From contig CAYVZE010000031.1 of assembly GCA_964455685.1 (NCBI GenBank), positions 1-29,226 on the forward strand: DNA of 29,226 bases, given 5' to 3'. The first letter of the stretch is position 1. Every line of letters starts with the position of its first letter. This DNA comes from ZC4RG30 sp964455685 (GTDB taxonomy: Bacteria > Pseudomonadota > Gammaproteobacteria > Steroidobacterales > Steroidobacteraceae). The notes below the pieces were generated by a model. The model was not told the DNA's origin. It ran no database searches and worked only from the letters and a program-made list of their open reading frames with translations. Shown here in pieces: positions 7,406-15,010 of the stretch. The translations under genes were made by a program, and so were the position numbers.

Positions 7406-7819
7406 ATGGGTTTGCGCATGAACAGGCCCGGCCGGCAGGCCGGCTTCTCGCTGGTGGAGCTGATGATCGCAGTCGCGATCATGGCCATCCTGGCCTCGCT
7501 GACGATCCCCGGCTACCGGGACCATGTCCGCCGCGGCGCAGTGGAGGAGGGGCTCGCCCAGCTCAGCAGCGGGCGCGTCGCGCTGGAGCAGTGGTTCCTC
7601 GACCGCCGGACCTACACCGGCGCCCCCTGTCCCACCGGCACGGCACGCTTCACCATCGACTGCAACCTGGGTGATTCCACCTACACGCTGACTGCGACCG
7701 GCAACGGCAACGTGGAAGGCTTCGTCTACACGCTGAACGAGGCCGGCCAGCGCCGCACCACCGCCAGCCCCTGGGGAACCGGCAACTGCTGGGTGATGCG
7801 CAAGGGGGAGACGTGCTGA
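7406..7819 (+). CDS. pilE: PilE-type minor type IV pilin (plus-strand cluster, first gene)
   Basis: This 137-residue prepilin has a leader ending GRQAG|FSLVELMIAVAIMAILASLTIPGY, with Glu at +5. The compact head has YTGAPCPTG, FTIDCNLGDSTYTLTATG and a C-terminal GNCWVMRKGETC, so four Cys are available for disulfides. The start at 7406 is chosen because GAGGGA lies 9 bases upstream; ATGs at 7370 and 7418 are alternatives. The end overlaps the next gene by 7 bases. It is the first gene of the plus-strand minor-pilin operon and only broadly similar to the minus-strand PilE, so the two clusters do not look like a recent tandem duplication. Confidence 0.87.
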   Translation: MGLRMNRPGRQAGFSLVELMIAVAIMAILASLTIPGYRDHVRRGAVEEGLAQLSSGRVALEQWFLDRRTYTGAPCPTGTARFTIDCNLGDSTYTLTATGNGNVEGFVYTLNEAGQRRTTASPWGTGNCWVMRKGETC

Positions 7820-8364
7820 GCGCCGGCAGCCGGATGCGCAGCAGGGCGCGCGGCTTCACCATCGTCGAGCTGATGGTGACCCTGATGGTGGTCGCCATCC
7901 TGGCAGGCATTGCCATGCCCACGATGCGCAGCGTGATGATCAATGCCCGCATCAAGGGTGCGGCGCAGTCGATCCAGAACGGCCTGGCGCTGGCGCGCGC
8001 CGAAGCCGTGCGCCTGAACATGCAGGTCGAGTTCGTGCTGCAGGGCAACGGCTGGGTGATCCGCGAGGCCATCACCGGCAATGTGCTGCAGGAAGGCAGC
8101 GGGCGCGATGGCGCCGCCGGCCTGCTGCTGAAGGTGACCCCGACAGGCTCGGACCGCGTCACCTTCAATGCCTTCGGCCAGACCACATCGGCGAACCCGT
8201 CCAATGGTTCGCTGCCCTTCACGGAGCTGGATCTGGAAGCCCCCAATCCCCCCGGCAGCGGTCGCTACCGGCCCCTGCGCATCGAGATCTTTACCGGCGG
8301 CGTGGCGCGTACCTGCGATCCCGCTGCGGATGACACGGAGTATCGGGCATGTCGCCGCGGATGA
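7813..8364 (+). CDS. GspH/FimT-family minor pilin (FimU-like position)
   Basis: This 183-residue pseudopilin has RARG|FTIVELMVTLMVVAILAGIAMP at its N-terminus, followed by the GspH/FimT helix AAQSIQNGLALARAEAVRLNMQVEFVL and a beta-rich head with GWVI, FNAFGQTT and a final RPLRIEIFTGGVARTCDP strand typical of FimT/FimU. The GTG at 7813, preceded by AAGGGGGAG, is taken as the start; the ATG at 7834 is a credible alternative with a shorter leader. By position (before pilV-pilW-pilX-pilY1) it corresponds to FimU of Pseudomonas, a tip-complex minor pilin. FimT and FimU cannot be separated by eye. Confidence 0.85.
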   Translation: MLSAGSRMRSRARGFTIVELMVTLMVVAILAGIAMPTMRSVMINARIKGAAQSIQNGLALARAEAVRLNMQVEFVLQGNGWVIREAITGNVLQEGSGRDGAAGLLLKVTPTGSDRVTFNAFGQTTSANPSNGSLPFTELDLEAPNPPGSGRYRPLRIEIFTGGVARTCDPAADDTEYRACRRG

Positions 8365-8744
8365 AGAAAGTGAGGAATCCCCTCGCCAGGCAACGGGGCT
8401 CGATGATGGTCGAGGTCCTGGTGTCGGTGCTGCTGCTTTCGGTGTCCGTGCTCGGGCTGGTGCGGGTGCTGGCCAATTCGATGCAGGACTCGGGGGAGCT
8501 CGAGTACCGCTCCATCGCGGCGGCGGTGGCCGACGAGAGCATTGCGCGCATCTGGGTGGCCGACCGTTCCAATATGGCTGAGCTGGAGGTCGAGGACGAC
8601 CCGGTGCTCCAGCTGCCGGACGGCAAGCGCACCGTCGAGGTGATCGACGACAACATCGTCGAGGTCACCGTGCGCTGGCAGGCGCCCGGTGCGACCGCCG
8701 CCTCGCATGTGGTACGCGCCACGATCGCGGAGAACAGCCCATGA
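8349..8744 (+). CDS. pilV: PilV minor pilin (plus-strand cluster)
   Basis: This 131-residue prepilin has a leader ending ARQRG|SMMVEVLVSVLLLSVSVLGLVRVLA, with Glu at +5. The MMVEVLVSVLLLS core and the following QDSGELEYRSIAAAVADESIARIW segment are typical of PilV, a minor pilin that couples the tip complex to the fibre. The ATG at 8349 has GGAG 8 bases upstream and overlaps the preceding gene by 16 bases; an ATG at 8361 in an ATGA overlap is the alternative. Its stop overlaps pilW as ATGA. It is slightly shorter than the minus-strand PilV and shares little beyond the N-terminal helix. Confidence 0.86.
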   Translation: MSPRMKKVRNPLARQRGSMMVEVLVSVLLLSVSVLGLVRVLANSMQDSGELEYRSIAAAVADESIARIWVADRSNMAELEVEDDPVLQLPDGKRTVEVIDDNIVEVTVRWQAPGATAASHVVRATIAENSP

Positions 8745-9856
8745 CCCGCCGCAATCCCCAGGGGGGCTTCTCCCTCATCGAGCTGATGATCGCGATCCTG
8801 CTCGCGTCGATCACGGCCGTAGTGGTGCTCACCGTGCTGTCGAACTACCAGAACCGCTCTGCCGCGCTGGTGGGTCGGAATGACGCGCAGATCAGCGCCG
8901 CAGTGGGCCTGTATGCGCTGGAGCGCGAAATCCGCATGGCCGGTGCCGGCCTGAACCTGCCCAGCGGCCCGCTGTGCGCTTCCGGGATCAACATCGCCTA
9001 CGGCGGCGACACCATCTCCGATGGTGGCCCGCTGCTGCCGATCCGCATCATCGACGGCGGCTCGGGGCCGGACAGCATCGAGATCATCCGCAGCGATTCG
9101 GAGTTCGGTGCCGCGCCGACCCGGATCGTCTCGGCCATGGCCTCGGCATCGGCCGAACTCAGCGTCGACTCCCGCGCCGGCCTGGAGGTGGGCGACCTGG
9201 TGGTCGTCGGCGGCCCGGAAGGCAACAAGCTTTGCACTTTGATGGGCATCACCGGCATCACGGCCAATGGCGCCGGCTGGCTGCTTTCCCACAACGCGGG
9301 CACGAGCGCTGCCGGCCGCTACAATCCCGCGGACTATACGGCGGCCTTCAGTCCCTCGGTGGCTTACGACGTGCGCGACGTGGTCGTGAACATGGGCCGC
9401 TACGGCATCCGCCGCTACGGGGTGCTGTGCACCGACGGCATGCTGCCCGGCGCCAACAACAACTGCGACCTGGCCTGGTTCAACCCGCTGGTGGACGACA
9501 GCCCGGGCCTGGTCAATGCCACCAGCGTCGCGTCCCAGATCATCGACCTGCAGGCGCAATACGGCATTTCCGACGCCGGCAACAGCATCGTCACCGACTG
9601 GGTCGACGCCACCGGTTCGGACTGGGCCAACCCCTCGCTCATCAACCAGACGCGCATCAAGGCTGTGCGCATCTCGATCGTGGCGCGCGCCGAGCGTGAT
9701 GCCCGCGAGGTGGCTCCCGCGGCCCTGCTGCTGTGGGACGACGAGGGCGAGGACAATGACGCCTTCCGCGTCCTGAGCGAGGAGGAGCGGCGGTTCCGTT
9801 ACCAGGTACTGACGGTGGTTATCCCGCTCATCAACACGATCTGGTCAGGCGTATGA
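8741..9856 (+). CDS. pilW: PilW minor pilin (plus-strand cluster)
   Basis: This 371-residue prepilin has leader MTRRNPQGG|FSLIELMIAILLASITAVVV with Glu at +5, then the PilW hallmark NDAQISAAVGLYALEREIRMAGAG. The large beta domain includes DSIEIIRSDSE and a C-terminal NQTRIKAVRISIVARAERD. PilW belongs to the PilVWX/FimU initiation complex that primes pilus assembly and carries PilY1. It is translationally coupled on both sides (ATGA with pilV and with pilX). It is about 80 residues longer than the minus-strand PilW. Confidence 0.9.
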   Translation: MTRRNPQGGFSLIELMIAILLASITAVVVLTVLSNYQNRSAALVGRNDAQISAAVGLYALEREIRMAGAGLNLPSGPLCASGINIAYGGDTISDGGPLLPIRIIDGGSGPDSIEIIRSDSEFGAAPTRIVSAMASASAELSVDSRAGLEVGDLVVVGGPEGNKLCTLMGITGITANGAGWLLSHNAGTSAAGRYNPADYTAAFSPSVAYDVRDVVVNMGRYGIRRYGVLCTDGMLPGANNNCDLAWFNPLVDDSPGLVNATSVASQIIDLQAQYGISDAGNSIVTDWVDATGSDWANPSLINQTRIKAVRISIVARAERDAREVAPAALLLWDDEGEDNDAFRVLSEEERRFRYQVLTVVIPLINTIWSGV

Positions 9857-10494
9857 AGAAGCAACACGGCATTTCACTGATCGTCGTCCTCATCGCCCTG
9901 GTGATCATCACCTTTGCGGCGGCGGCCATGCTGCGCTCGACCGATACGAGCACGCTGGTTGCCGGCAACCTGACTTTCAAGAAGGCGGCACTGGTGTCCG
10001 GTGACGCCGGCACCGAGGCGGCGATTGAGTGGCTGAACCTCCATGCCGCCGGCGCCGCTCTGCATTCCGACCGGCCGGACGACGGGTACTACGCCACATC
10101 GGCGGACGGCTGTGACCTGACCGGCTCGGCCACGCCGGACGATCCCGCCGACGACGTGCAGTGGGGGAATACCGATCCTGGGGCGGATTGCCACATGAAG
10201 GCGTTTACGCCCGAGTCGCAGCCCGAGGGTGTCACGCCCGGCTACACCGTTTCCTACGTGATCAACCGCATGTGCAACGCCGCCGGCGATCCTTCGGCGG
10301 CGGTGTCGGCAGCCGGCACCACCATGATCTGCTCGCGTTCGGACGTGGCCAACGTCGCGGCCAGCACGCAGGTGGGTCCGACCTATTCCCGCCGTCCGTT
10401 CACGGGCGGCGCGCAGACGTATTACCGCATCACGACGCGCATTGAAGGCCCGCGCAACACTGTGCGCTACGTGCAGGCCTTCGTGGTGCTTTGA
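9853..10494 (+). CDS. pilX: PilX minor pilin (plus-strand cluster)
   Basis: This 213-residue protein has a very short leader, MKKQHG|ISLIVVLIALVIITFAAAAML, with Val instead of Glu at +5, as expected for a tip-most PilX/GspK-like subunit. It continues with the PilX_N pattern TDTSTLVAGNLTFKKAALVSGDAGTEAAIEWL. It also has late YTVSYVINRMCN and QTYYRITTRIEG strands, the latter followed by a C-terminal YVQAFVVL. It overlaps pilW by 4 bases and ends 16 bases before the pilY1 GTG. PilX and PilY1 interact at the pilus tip in characterised systems. Confidence 0.9.
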   Translation: MKKQHGISLIVVLIALVIITFAAAAMLRSTDTSTLVAGNLTFKKAALVSGDAGTEAAIEWLNLHAAGAALHSDRPDDGYYATSADGCDLTGSATPDDPADDVQWGNTDPGADCHMKAFTPESQPEGVTPGYTVSYVINRMCNAAGDPSAAVSAAGTTMICSRSDVANVAASTQVGPTYSRRPFTGGAQTYYRITTRIEGPRNTVRYVQAFVVL

Positions 10495-10497
10495 GGC

Positions 10498-10503
10498 AAG
10501 GAG
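10498..10503 (+). promoter_or_regulatory. Shine-Dalgarno of pilY1
   Basis: AAGGAG lies 7 bases before the GTG at 10511. It decides the pilY1 start: the open frame reaches back into pilX, but only this GTG has a ribosome-binding site and is followed by a signal peptide. Confidence 0.75.
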
Positions 10504-10510
10504 AGATCCC

Positions 10511-13500
10511 GTGAATCAGCCCAGTCGCTTGCTCCGGATCCTGGTGTGGTTCATCACCTCGGTGTTCGTCGCCCAGACGACCCAGGCGGCCCCCATCGTG
10601 CTCGCGGATGCGCCGATCACCACCGGCCTGTCGGTGCGCATTGCGCCCAACGTGCTGTTCATCCTGGACGACTCGACTAGTATGAGCTGGGAGTACATGC
10701 CGGATGACGTCAACGACAACCGGAACCGCAACTGCTATCGCAACTTCGGCTACAACACCATCTATTACAATCCGAACGTAACCTACACCCCGCCCGTTGA
10801 TGCGGATGGGAATTCGTTTCCCAACGCGTCGTTCACGGCCGCCTGGAACAACGGTTTCAGGCAGGCTGATGGTGTCACCGATCTGTCCAGGCTGGACGCG
10901 AATGTCACTACGACGACAACGCCCGGCGGGCCCGTGACGCTTGGGAATGATCCCTTCCGGACGACCAACGGTAGCCGCGATGTGCGGGTGACGCATACCA
11001 ACCACGGCCTGAGTGTGGGGGATAACGTCAGGTTCACCCGGTCGAACAGCACCAACATCAGCTTCAACAACATAACCATCCGGCTGGGAACGACCTGGTA
11101 CGCGGTGCGTCAGGTTGTCGACGCCAACACCTACGTCATCCGGCTGCCCAATAACATCAGTAGCAATGCCAACCGGAACGGCAACGGCGGCGGTGCCAAT
11201 GTGCTGGTGTACTGGGAGCGCATCACCCAGACGACGACCTACATTCCGACGTACTACTACACCCGGTACACGGCCAATCCGGACAATCCGCCTTCCACCT
11301 GCCAGAGCGACAACGCTTACCAGCGCATCTACCCGGCGGATGGTACGGAAGCTGAGAAGCAGAATTTTGCGAACTGGTACAGCTACTACCGCAGCCGCAT
11401 GCTGATGATGAAGACGGCTGTCGGCAAGGCCTTCAGTAACGTCTCGGATGAGTTCCGCGTCGGGTTCACGGTCATCAGTGACAAGGAGACCAATGACCAG
11501 ACCTTCCTGGGCGTGCAGCGCTTCGACGAGGATCACAGGCGCGCCTGGTACAACATGCTCTACAGCATCCGTTTCACCAGCGGGACGCGCTATACGCCGC
11601 TGCGCGGTGCCCTGTCGAAAGCAGGTCGTTACTTTGCAGGCCGCCTTGGCGGTGAGTACGCCGCCGGCGGGAACAAGGATCCCGTCCAGTATTCCTGCCA
11701 GCAGAACTTCGCGATCCTGACTTCGGACGGTTACTGGAACCTGAACGATGAGTACCCGACACGGGACAGCAGCACTCCCGGTTCGGCCTCCCAGAACTAC
11801 GGTCCGTTCCGCATGGATAACGTGACGCGAGTGGGCAATGAGGACCGCGATGATGGTCCTCCGTATGCCGATACCTACTCGAACACGCTGGCCGACGTTG
11901 CTGCCTACTACTACAAGACCGACCTGAGGCCCACGCCAGGCAATGGTGGTCCCACTGATAGTGGCGAGAAGATCAACGTCGCCGAGAACAACGTTCCCGA
12001 GGTCAATGGCGATGGCATGCGCCACCAGCGCATGCGCACCTTCACGCTGGGCCTGGGTGTGGACGGCGATCGCCGCTATCCGGACGACTACCCGCGCATC
12101 GTGCAGGGCACGCTGCTTTGGCCCGATCCCATCAACAACGCCGAGGAAGCCCGCATCGACGACCTCTGGCACGCCGCCGTCAACGGCCGCGGCCAGTACA
12201 TGAGCGCGAAGAACGCCTCGGCGGTGGAGGAACAGCTCAACGACGCGCTGCGGTCGATCAAGTACGAGCCGGGTTCGGCGGCCGCGGCGGCCACCAGTAC
12301 CCTGCAGCCGGTGGAGGACGACAATACGGCCTTCATCGCCCAGTACACCACAGGCCACTGGACCGGTGACCTGGTTGCGCGCGAGATCGACGTGACCAGC
12401 GGCGTGATCAATACCGTCGACAGGATCTGGTCGGCCAAGGACAAGCTCGAGCTGAAGGTCGATGCGAACAGCGATACGCGCTGGATCTTCACCTACAACC
12501 CGTCCGACAACGTGAACGGGCGGAAGGAGTTTGTCTCGGGCAACCTCATCAACGAGATCAATGCCGGTCATTTCAGCGCGAGCGGATTGTCGCAGTGGAC
12601 CACGCTGTCGCCACAGCAGCGCAATGCGGCCACGGCCGACGCGATGATCAGGTTCCTGCGCGGCCAGACCGGCAATGAGTTCACGGGCAATGTGCCTGCG
12701 GGGGACAACGAGGTGTTCCGCAACCGCGCGGCCACCCTGGGCGACATCGGCAGCGCCGCGCCGGTGTTCGTGCGCCGCCCGCCAATGGCCTACGTGGATG
12801 CGGGCTATGCCCAGTTCATCTCCGACCAGGCCAACCGCGTGCCGACGGTGTACGTGGGTGCCAACGACGGCATGCTGCATGCCTTCGATGCGTCCACCGG
12901 TGCGACCGGAGGCAACGAGCGCTGGGCGTACGTCCCGAGCATGGTGATCCCCAACCTGAAGTTCCTGGCGGACGCAGAGTACTCCACCCACCACCGCTAC
13001 TACGTGGATGGCCCGATCGTGGTCGGCGATGCCTACGACGGCTCGCGCTGGGCGACGCTGCTGGTGGGCGGCCTGGGCCACGGCGGCAAGGGTTACTACG
13101 CCCTGGACGTCACCAATCCCACGCAGCCGAAGGTGCTGTGGGAGTTCTCGGTGGCCAACGATCCGGACATCGGCTACTCCTACGGCAATCCCATCATCAC
13201 CAAGCGCGACAGCGACGGCAAATGGGTGGTGGTGTTCGCCTCGGGCTACAACAACGGCAGCGATGGGGGTGACGGTCGCGGCCGGCTGTACGTGGTCGAC
13301 GCGTTCACGGGCGGCAAGCTGTCGGAGATCATCACCCACGAGACGTTGAACGACGAGAGCCTGACGGGCATCGCCCGCATCTCGAACTACGTCGAGGACG
13401 GCATGCGCAACAACCTCACGCGCTACGTCTACGGCGGCGACCTGTACGGCATGCTCTGGCGCTTCGACATCAACGTGGAGTGCGATGAGTGCACCACGGG

Positions 13501-14182
13501 CCGCATTGCGCTGGCCCGGACCCATGCCACGCCGGGTGCCCAGCCGATCACCGTGCAGCCCGAGATGGCGAGGGTGAAGGACGGTCCCTGGCGCGTGATC
13601 TACTTCGGCACCGGCCGGGCGCTGGGCCCGAACGACCTGACCGACTCGGATCCGTCCAATGGCACCGCGCAGGCCGTTTACGCGGTGAAGGATACGGACG
13701 GCTACATCGGCGTGCTGTCGTCGGAGAACTCCGGCATGGTTTCCCAGACCCTGCGCGAGGCCAATGCGGCGGAAATCGCGGCGGGGGATACCTCGCGCAA
13801 GATCGACCCGCTCGTGCCGGTGAACTGGAGCATCAACAATGGCTGGTACATCACGGTGCCGCTGGGCGAGCGGTTCACGGTCGATCCGGGCCTGCAGCTG
13901 GGCACGCTGGTGATCGCGGCCAACATCCATGAGAGCGGCTACTGCGAGCCTACCGGCTCGAGCGTGCTCTACCAGCTGGATTACCGCTCCGGCCAGGTGC
14001 TGAAGACCAATGAGTACGCGGCGCAGATCGTGGGTATCACGCAGTTGCAGACCCGCGGCGGTTCCGGGCCGGTGGTCATCGACCCGGTGTTCGCGGACGG
14101 TTCCACCGGCAACACGCCGCAGGCCGGCGTGGTGGGTGGCACTGGCAGCGCCGTGCGGGTGAGCTGGCGCGAAATCGAATAG
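10511..14182 (+). CDS. pilY1: Full-length PilY1, type IV pilus tip adhesin/assembly factor
   Basis: This 1223-residue secreted protein is predicted to sit at the pilus tip and to promote extension and surface sensing. A signal peptide (VNQPSRLLRILVWFITSVFV...TQA) precedes a von Willebrand-A-like half with MIDAS D-D-S-T-S at residues 53-57 (FILDDSTSMSWEYM). Residues about 157-235 form an extra module (HGLSVGDNVRF ... DANTYVI). The C-terminal propeller has VYVGANDGMLHAFDA, YYALDVT and YGGDLYGMLWRFD (974-986), and ends VSWREIE. At 961-971, where family members carry an Asp calcium loop, the sequence is V-E-D-G-M-R-N-N-L-T-R. The N-terminal half is AT-richer than the rest. It is the last gene of the operon, followed by a strong terminator. 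Confidence 0.95.
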   Translation: MNQPSRLLRILVWFITSVFVAQTTQAAPIVLADAPITTGLSVRIAPNVLFILDDSTSMSWEYMPDDVNDNRNRNCYRNFGYNTIYYNPNVTYTPPVDADGNSFPNASFTAAWNNGFRQADGVTDLSRLDANVTTTTTPGGPVTLGNDPFRTTNGSRDVRVTHTNHGLSVGDNVRFTRSNSTNISFNNITIRLGTTWYAVRQVVDANTYVIRLPNNISSNANRNGNGGGANVLVYWERITQTTTYIPTYYYTRYTANPDNPPSTCQSDNAYQRIYPADGTEAEKQNFANWYSYYRSRMLMMKTAVGKAFSNVSDEFRVGFTVISDKETNDQTFLGVQRFDEDHRRAWYNMLYSIRFTSGTRYTPLRGALSKAGRYFAGRLGGEYAAGGNKDPVQYSCQQNFAILTSDGYWNLNDEYPTRDSSTPGSASQNYGPFRMDNVTRVGNEDRDDGPPYADTYSNTLADVAAYYYKTDLRPTPGNGGPTDSGEKINVAENNVPEVNGDGMRHQRMRTFTLGLGVDGDRRYPDDYPRIVQGTLLWPDPINNAEEARIDDLWHAAVNGRGQYMSAKNASAVEEQLNDALRSIKYEPGSAAAAATSTLQPVEDDNTAFIAQYTTGHWTGDLVAREIDVTSGVINTVDRIWSAKDKLELKVDANSDTRWIFTYNPSDNVNGRKEFVSGNLINEINAGHFSASGLSQWTTLSPQQRNAATADAMIRFLRGQTGNEFTGNVPAGDNEVFRNRAATLGDIGSAAPVFVRRPPMAYVDAGYAQFISDQANRVPTVYVGANDGMLHAFDASTGATGGNERWAYVPSMVIPNLKFLADAEYSTHHRYYVDGPIVVGDAYDGSRWATLLVGGLGHGGKGYYALDVTNPTQPKVLWEFSVANDPDIGYSYGNPIITKRDSDGKWVVVFASGYNNGSDGGDGRGRLYVVDAFTGGKLSEIITHETLNDESLTGIARISNYVEDGMRNNLTRYVYGGDLYGMLWRFDINVECDECTTGRIALARTHATPGAQPITVQPEMARVKDGPWRVIYFGTGRALGPNDLTDSDPSNGTAQAVYAVKDTDGYIGVLSSENSGMVSQTLREANAAEIAAGDTSRKIDPLVPVNWSINNGWYITVPLGERFTVDPGLQLGTLVIAANIHESGYCEPTGSSVLYQLDYRSGQVLKTNEYAAQIVGITQLQTRGGSGPVVIDPVFADGSTGNTPQAGVVGGTGSAVRVSWREIE

Positions 14183-14206
14183 CGGCAGTTCCGCCTTGGA
14201 AGAGGG

Positions 14207-14236
14207 CGGCCGCTCCCGGCAGGGACCGGCCGTTTT
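14207..14236 (+). terminator. Rho-independent terminator of the plus-strand pilin operon
   Basis: CGGCCG (14207-14212) pairs with CGGCCG (14227-14232); after one mismatch the stem continues TCCC/GGGA around a GGCA loop, and TTTT (14233-14236) follows directly. It begins 24 bases after the pilY1 stop and reaches the stop codon of the convergent fimT. Confidence 0.8.
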
Positions 14237-14237
14237 C

Positions 14238-14738
14238 CTATGGGGGGATTTCGGCTCGGGGCCGGCCCGTCTGGCTGACCACTACCCGGTGAACCGCGTC
14301 GGGCCAGCCAGGATGGCGGAACTCGAAGGTCACCGTGGCGGCCGCCCCGGGCCGGGGGTGGAAGGAGGCATATCCGCGCGTGCCCTCCAGCTCGATGCCG
14401 GCAGGCAGCACCCAGCGGCGCAGGACGGGTTCGTTTTCCTCCCGACGGGCGTCTGAACCGCCGGGTTGATTGGCGAACAGCATCCATTCGCTGCCTGCGA
14501 AGTCGCAGCGGGTGCCATCGGCAGTGGGGCAGACCGTGACGGCCTGGCCGCGGGCCAGGGCCAGCCGGCGGGCGAGGTGCAGGGCGGCCATGGTCTGGCT
14601 GGTGGCGGAGCGCAGGGCGGCTGCTGCGCGCTGGCGGCCGAATCCCGGCGCGGCGGCGGCCAGCAACACGGCGGTGATGACCAGGGCGACCAGCAGTTCG
14701 GCCAGGGTGAACCCCCGATGGTTGCCCCGGATGTCCAT
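14238..14738 (-). CDS. fimT: GspH/FimT-family minor pilin, stand-alone
   Basis: This 166-residue pseudopilin (start MDIRGNHRG|FTLAELLVALVITAVLLAAAAPGF) has Glu at +5 and the FimT helix TSQTMAALHLARRLALARGQAVTVC. PTADGTRCDF and a terminal VHRVVVSQTGRPR strand are typical of FimT. Characterised FimT proteins bind DNA during natural transformation, so a competence role is possible. Upstream in-frame ATGs at 14756 and 14840 would give unusually long leaders; 14738 gives a normal 9-residue one but has a weak Shine-Dalgarno. It is convergent with pilY1 and divergent from tRNA-Thr. In orientation and relative position it resembles the fimT at the end of the Pseudomonas minor-pilin cluster. Confidence 0.86.
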   Translation of the reverse strand: MDIRGNHRGFTLAELLVALVITAVLLAAAAPGFGRQRAAAALRSATSQTMAALHLARRLALARGQAVTVCPTADGTRCDFAGSEWMLFANQPGGSDARREENEPVLRRWVLPAGIELEGTRGYASFHPRPGAAATVTFEFRHPGWPDAVHRVVVSQTGRPRAEIPP

Positions 14739-14844
14739 GCAGGGCCAAGCCTGCATCCGGACCGGGGGGCGCGGGGCTGGCCATTTCGGGCGGGTTCGGC
14801 CTGTTTCCGGGAAGACCGGTCTGGCCTCCGCCGCAACCATCCCC

Positions 14845-14850
14845 TAAAAT
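14845..14850 (+). promoter_or_regulatory. Probable -10 box of tRNA-Thr
   Basis: TAAAAT (5 of 6 to TATAAT) is followed by a wholly G/C discriminator (GCGCGCCCCC), a feature of stringently controlled stable-RNA promoters, and lies 13 bases before the mature tRNA. No good -35 is seen 16-18 bases upstream. Confidence 0.5.
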
Positions 14851-14863
14851 GCGCGCCCCCGGC

Positions 14864-14939
14864 GCCGGAATAGCTCAGCTGGTAGAGCAATCGCTTCGTA
14901 AGCGATGGGTCGTAGGTTCGAATCCTATTTCCGGCACCA
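14864..14939 (+). tRNA. tRNA-Thr (anticodon CGT, reads ACG)
   Basis: A full cloverleaf can be folded by hand. The acceptor arms GCCGGAA and TTCCGGC pair perfectly over 7 bp. The D arm is GCTC/GAGC. The anticodon stem is ATCGC/GCGAT with loop TTCGTAA, placing CGT at 14897-14899. The T arm is GTAGG/CCTAT with loop TTCGAAT. The discriminator base is A and the CCA end is encoded (14937-14939). The 76-base gene stands alone between fimT and the TonB-dependent receptor. tRNA-Thr genes are frequent integration targets, but no duplicated 3' segment was noticed in the window. Confidence 0.97.
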
Positions 14940-15010
14940 TCCCTTCCTTCCCCTGGCTTTCCCGGCCATTGCTAGCCTGCGGACTCCCCGGCAGGGGTGC
15001 CCCCTCATAA

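Noticed and set aside
10430..13930. A 1166-codon open frame antisense to pilY1.
   Set aside because: It mirrors the codon bias of a strongly coding GC-rich gene on the other strand, has a His/Val/Arg/Gly-heavy composition without recognisable motifs, and pilY1 itself has clear family signatures.
14864..14939. tRNA-Thr as an attachment site for an integrated island.
   Set aside because: No repeat of the tRNA 3' end and no integrase or phage gene was noticed in the window.
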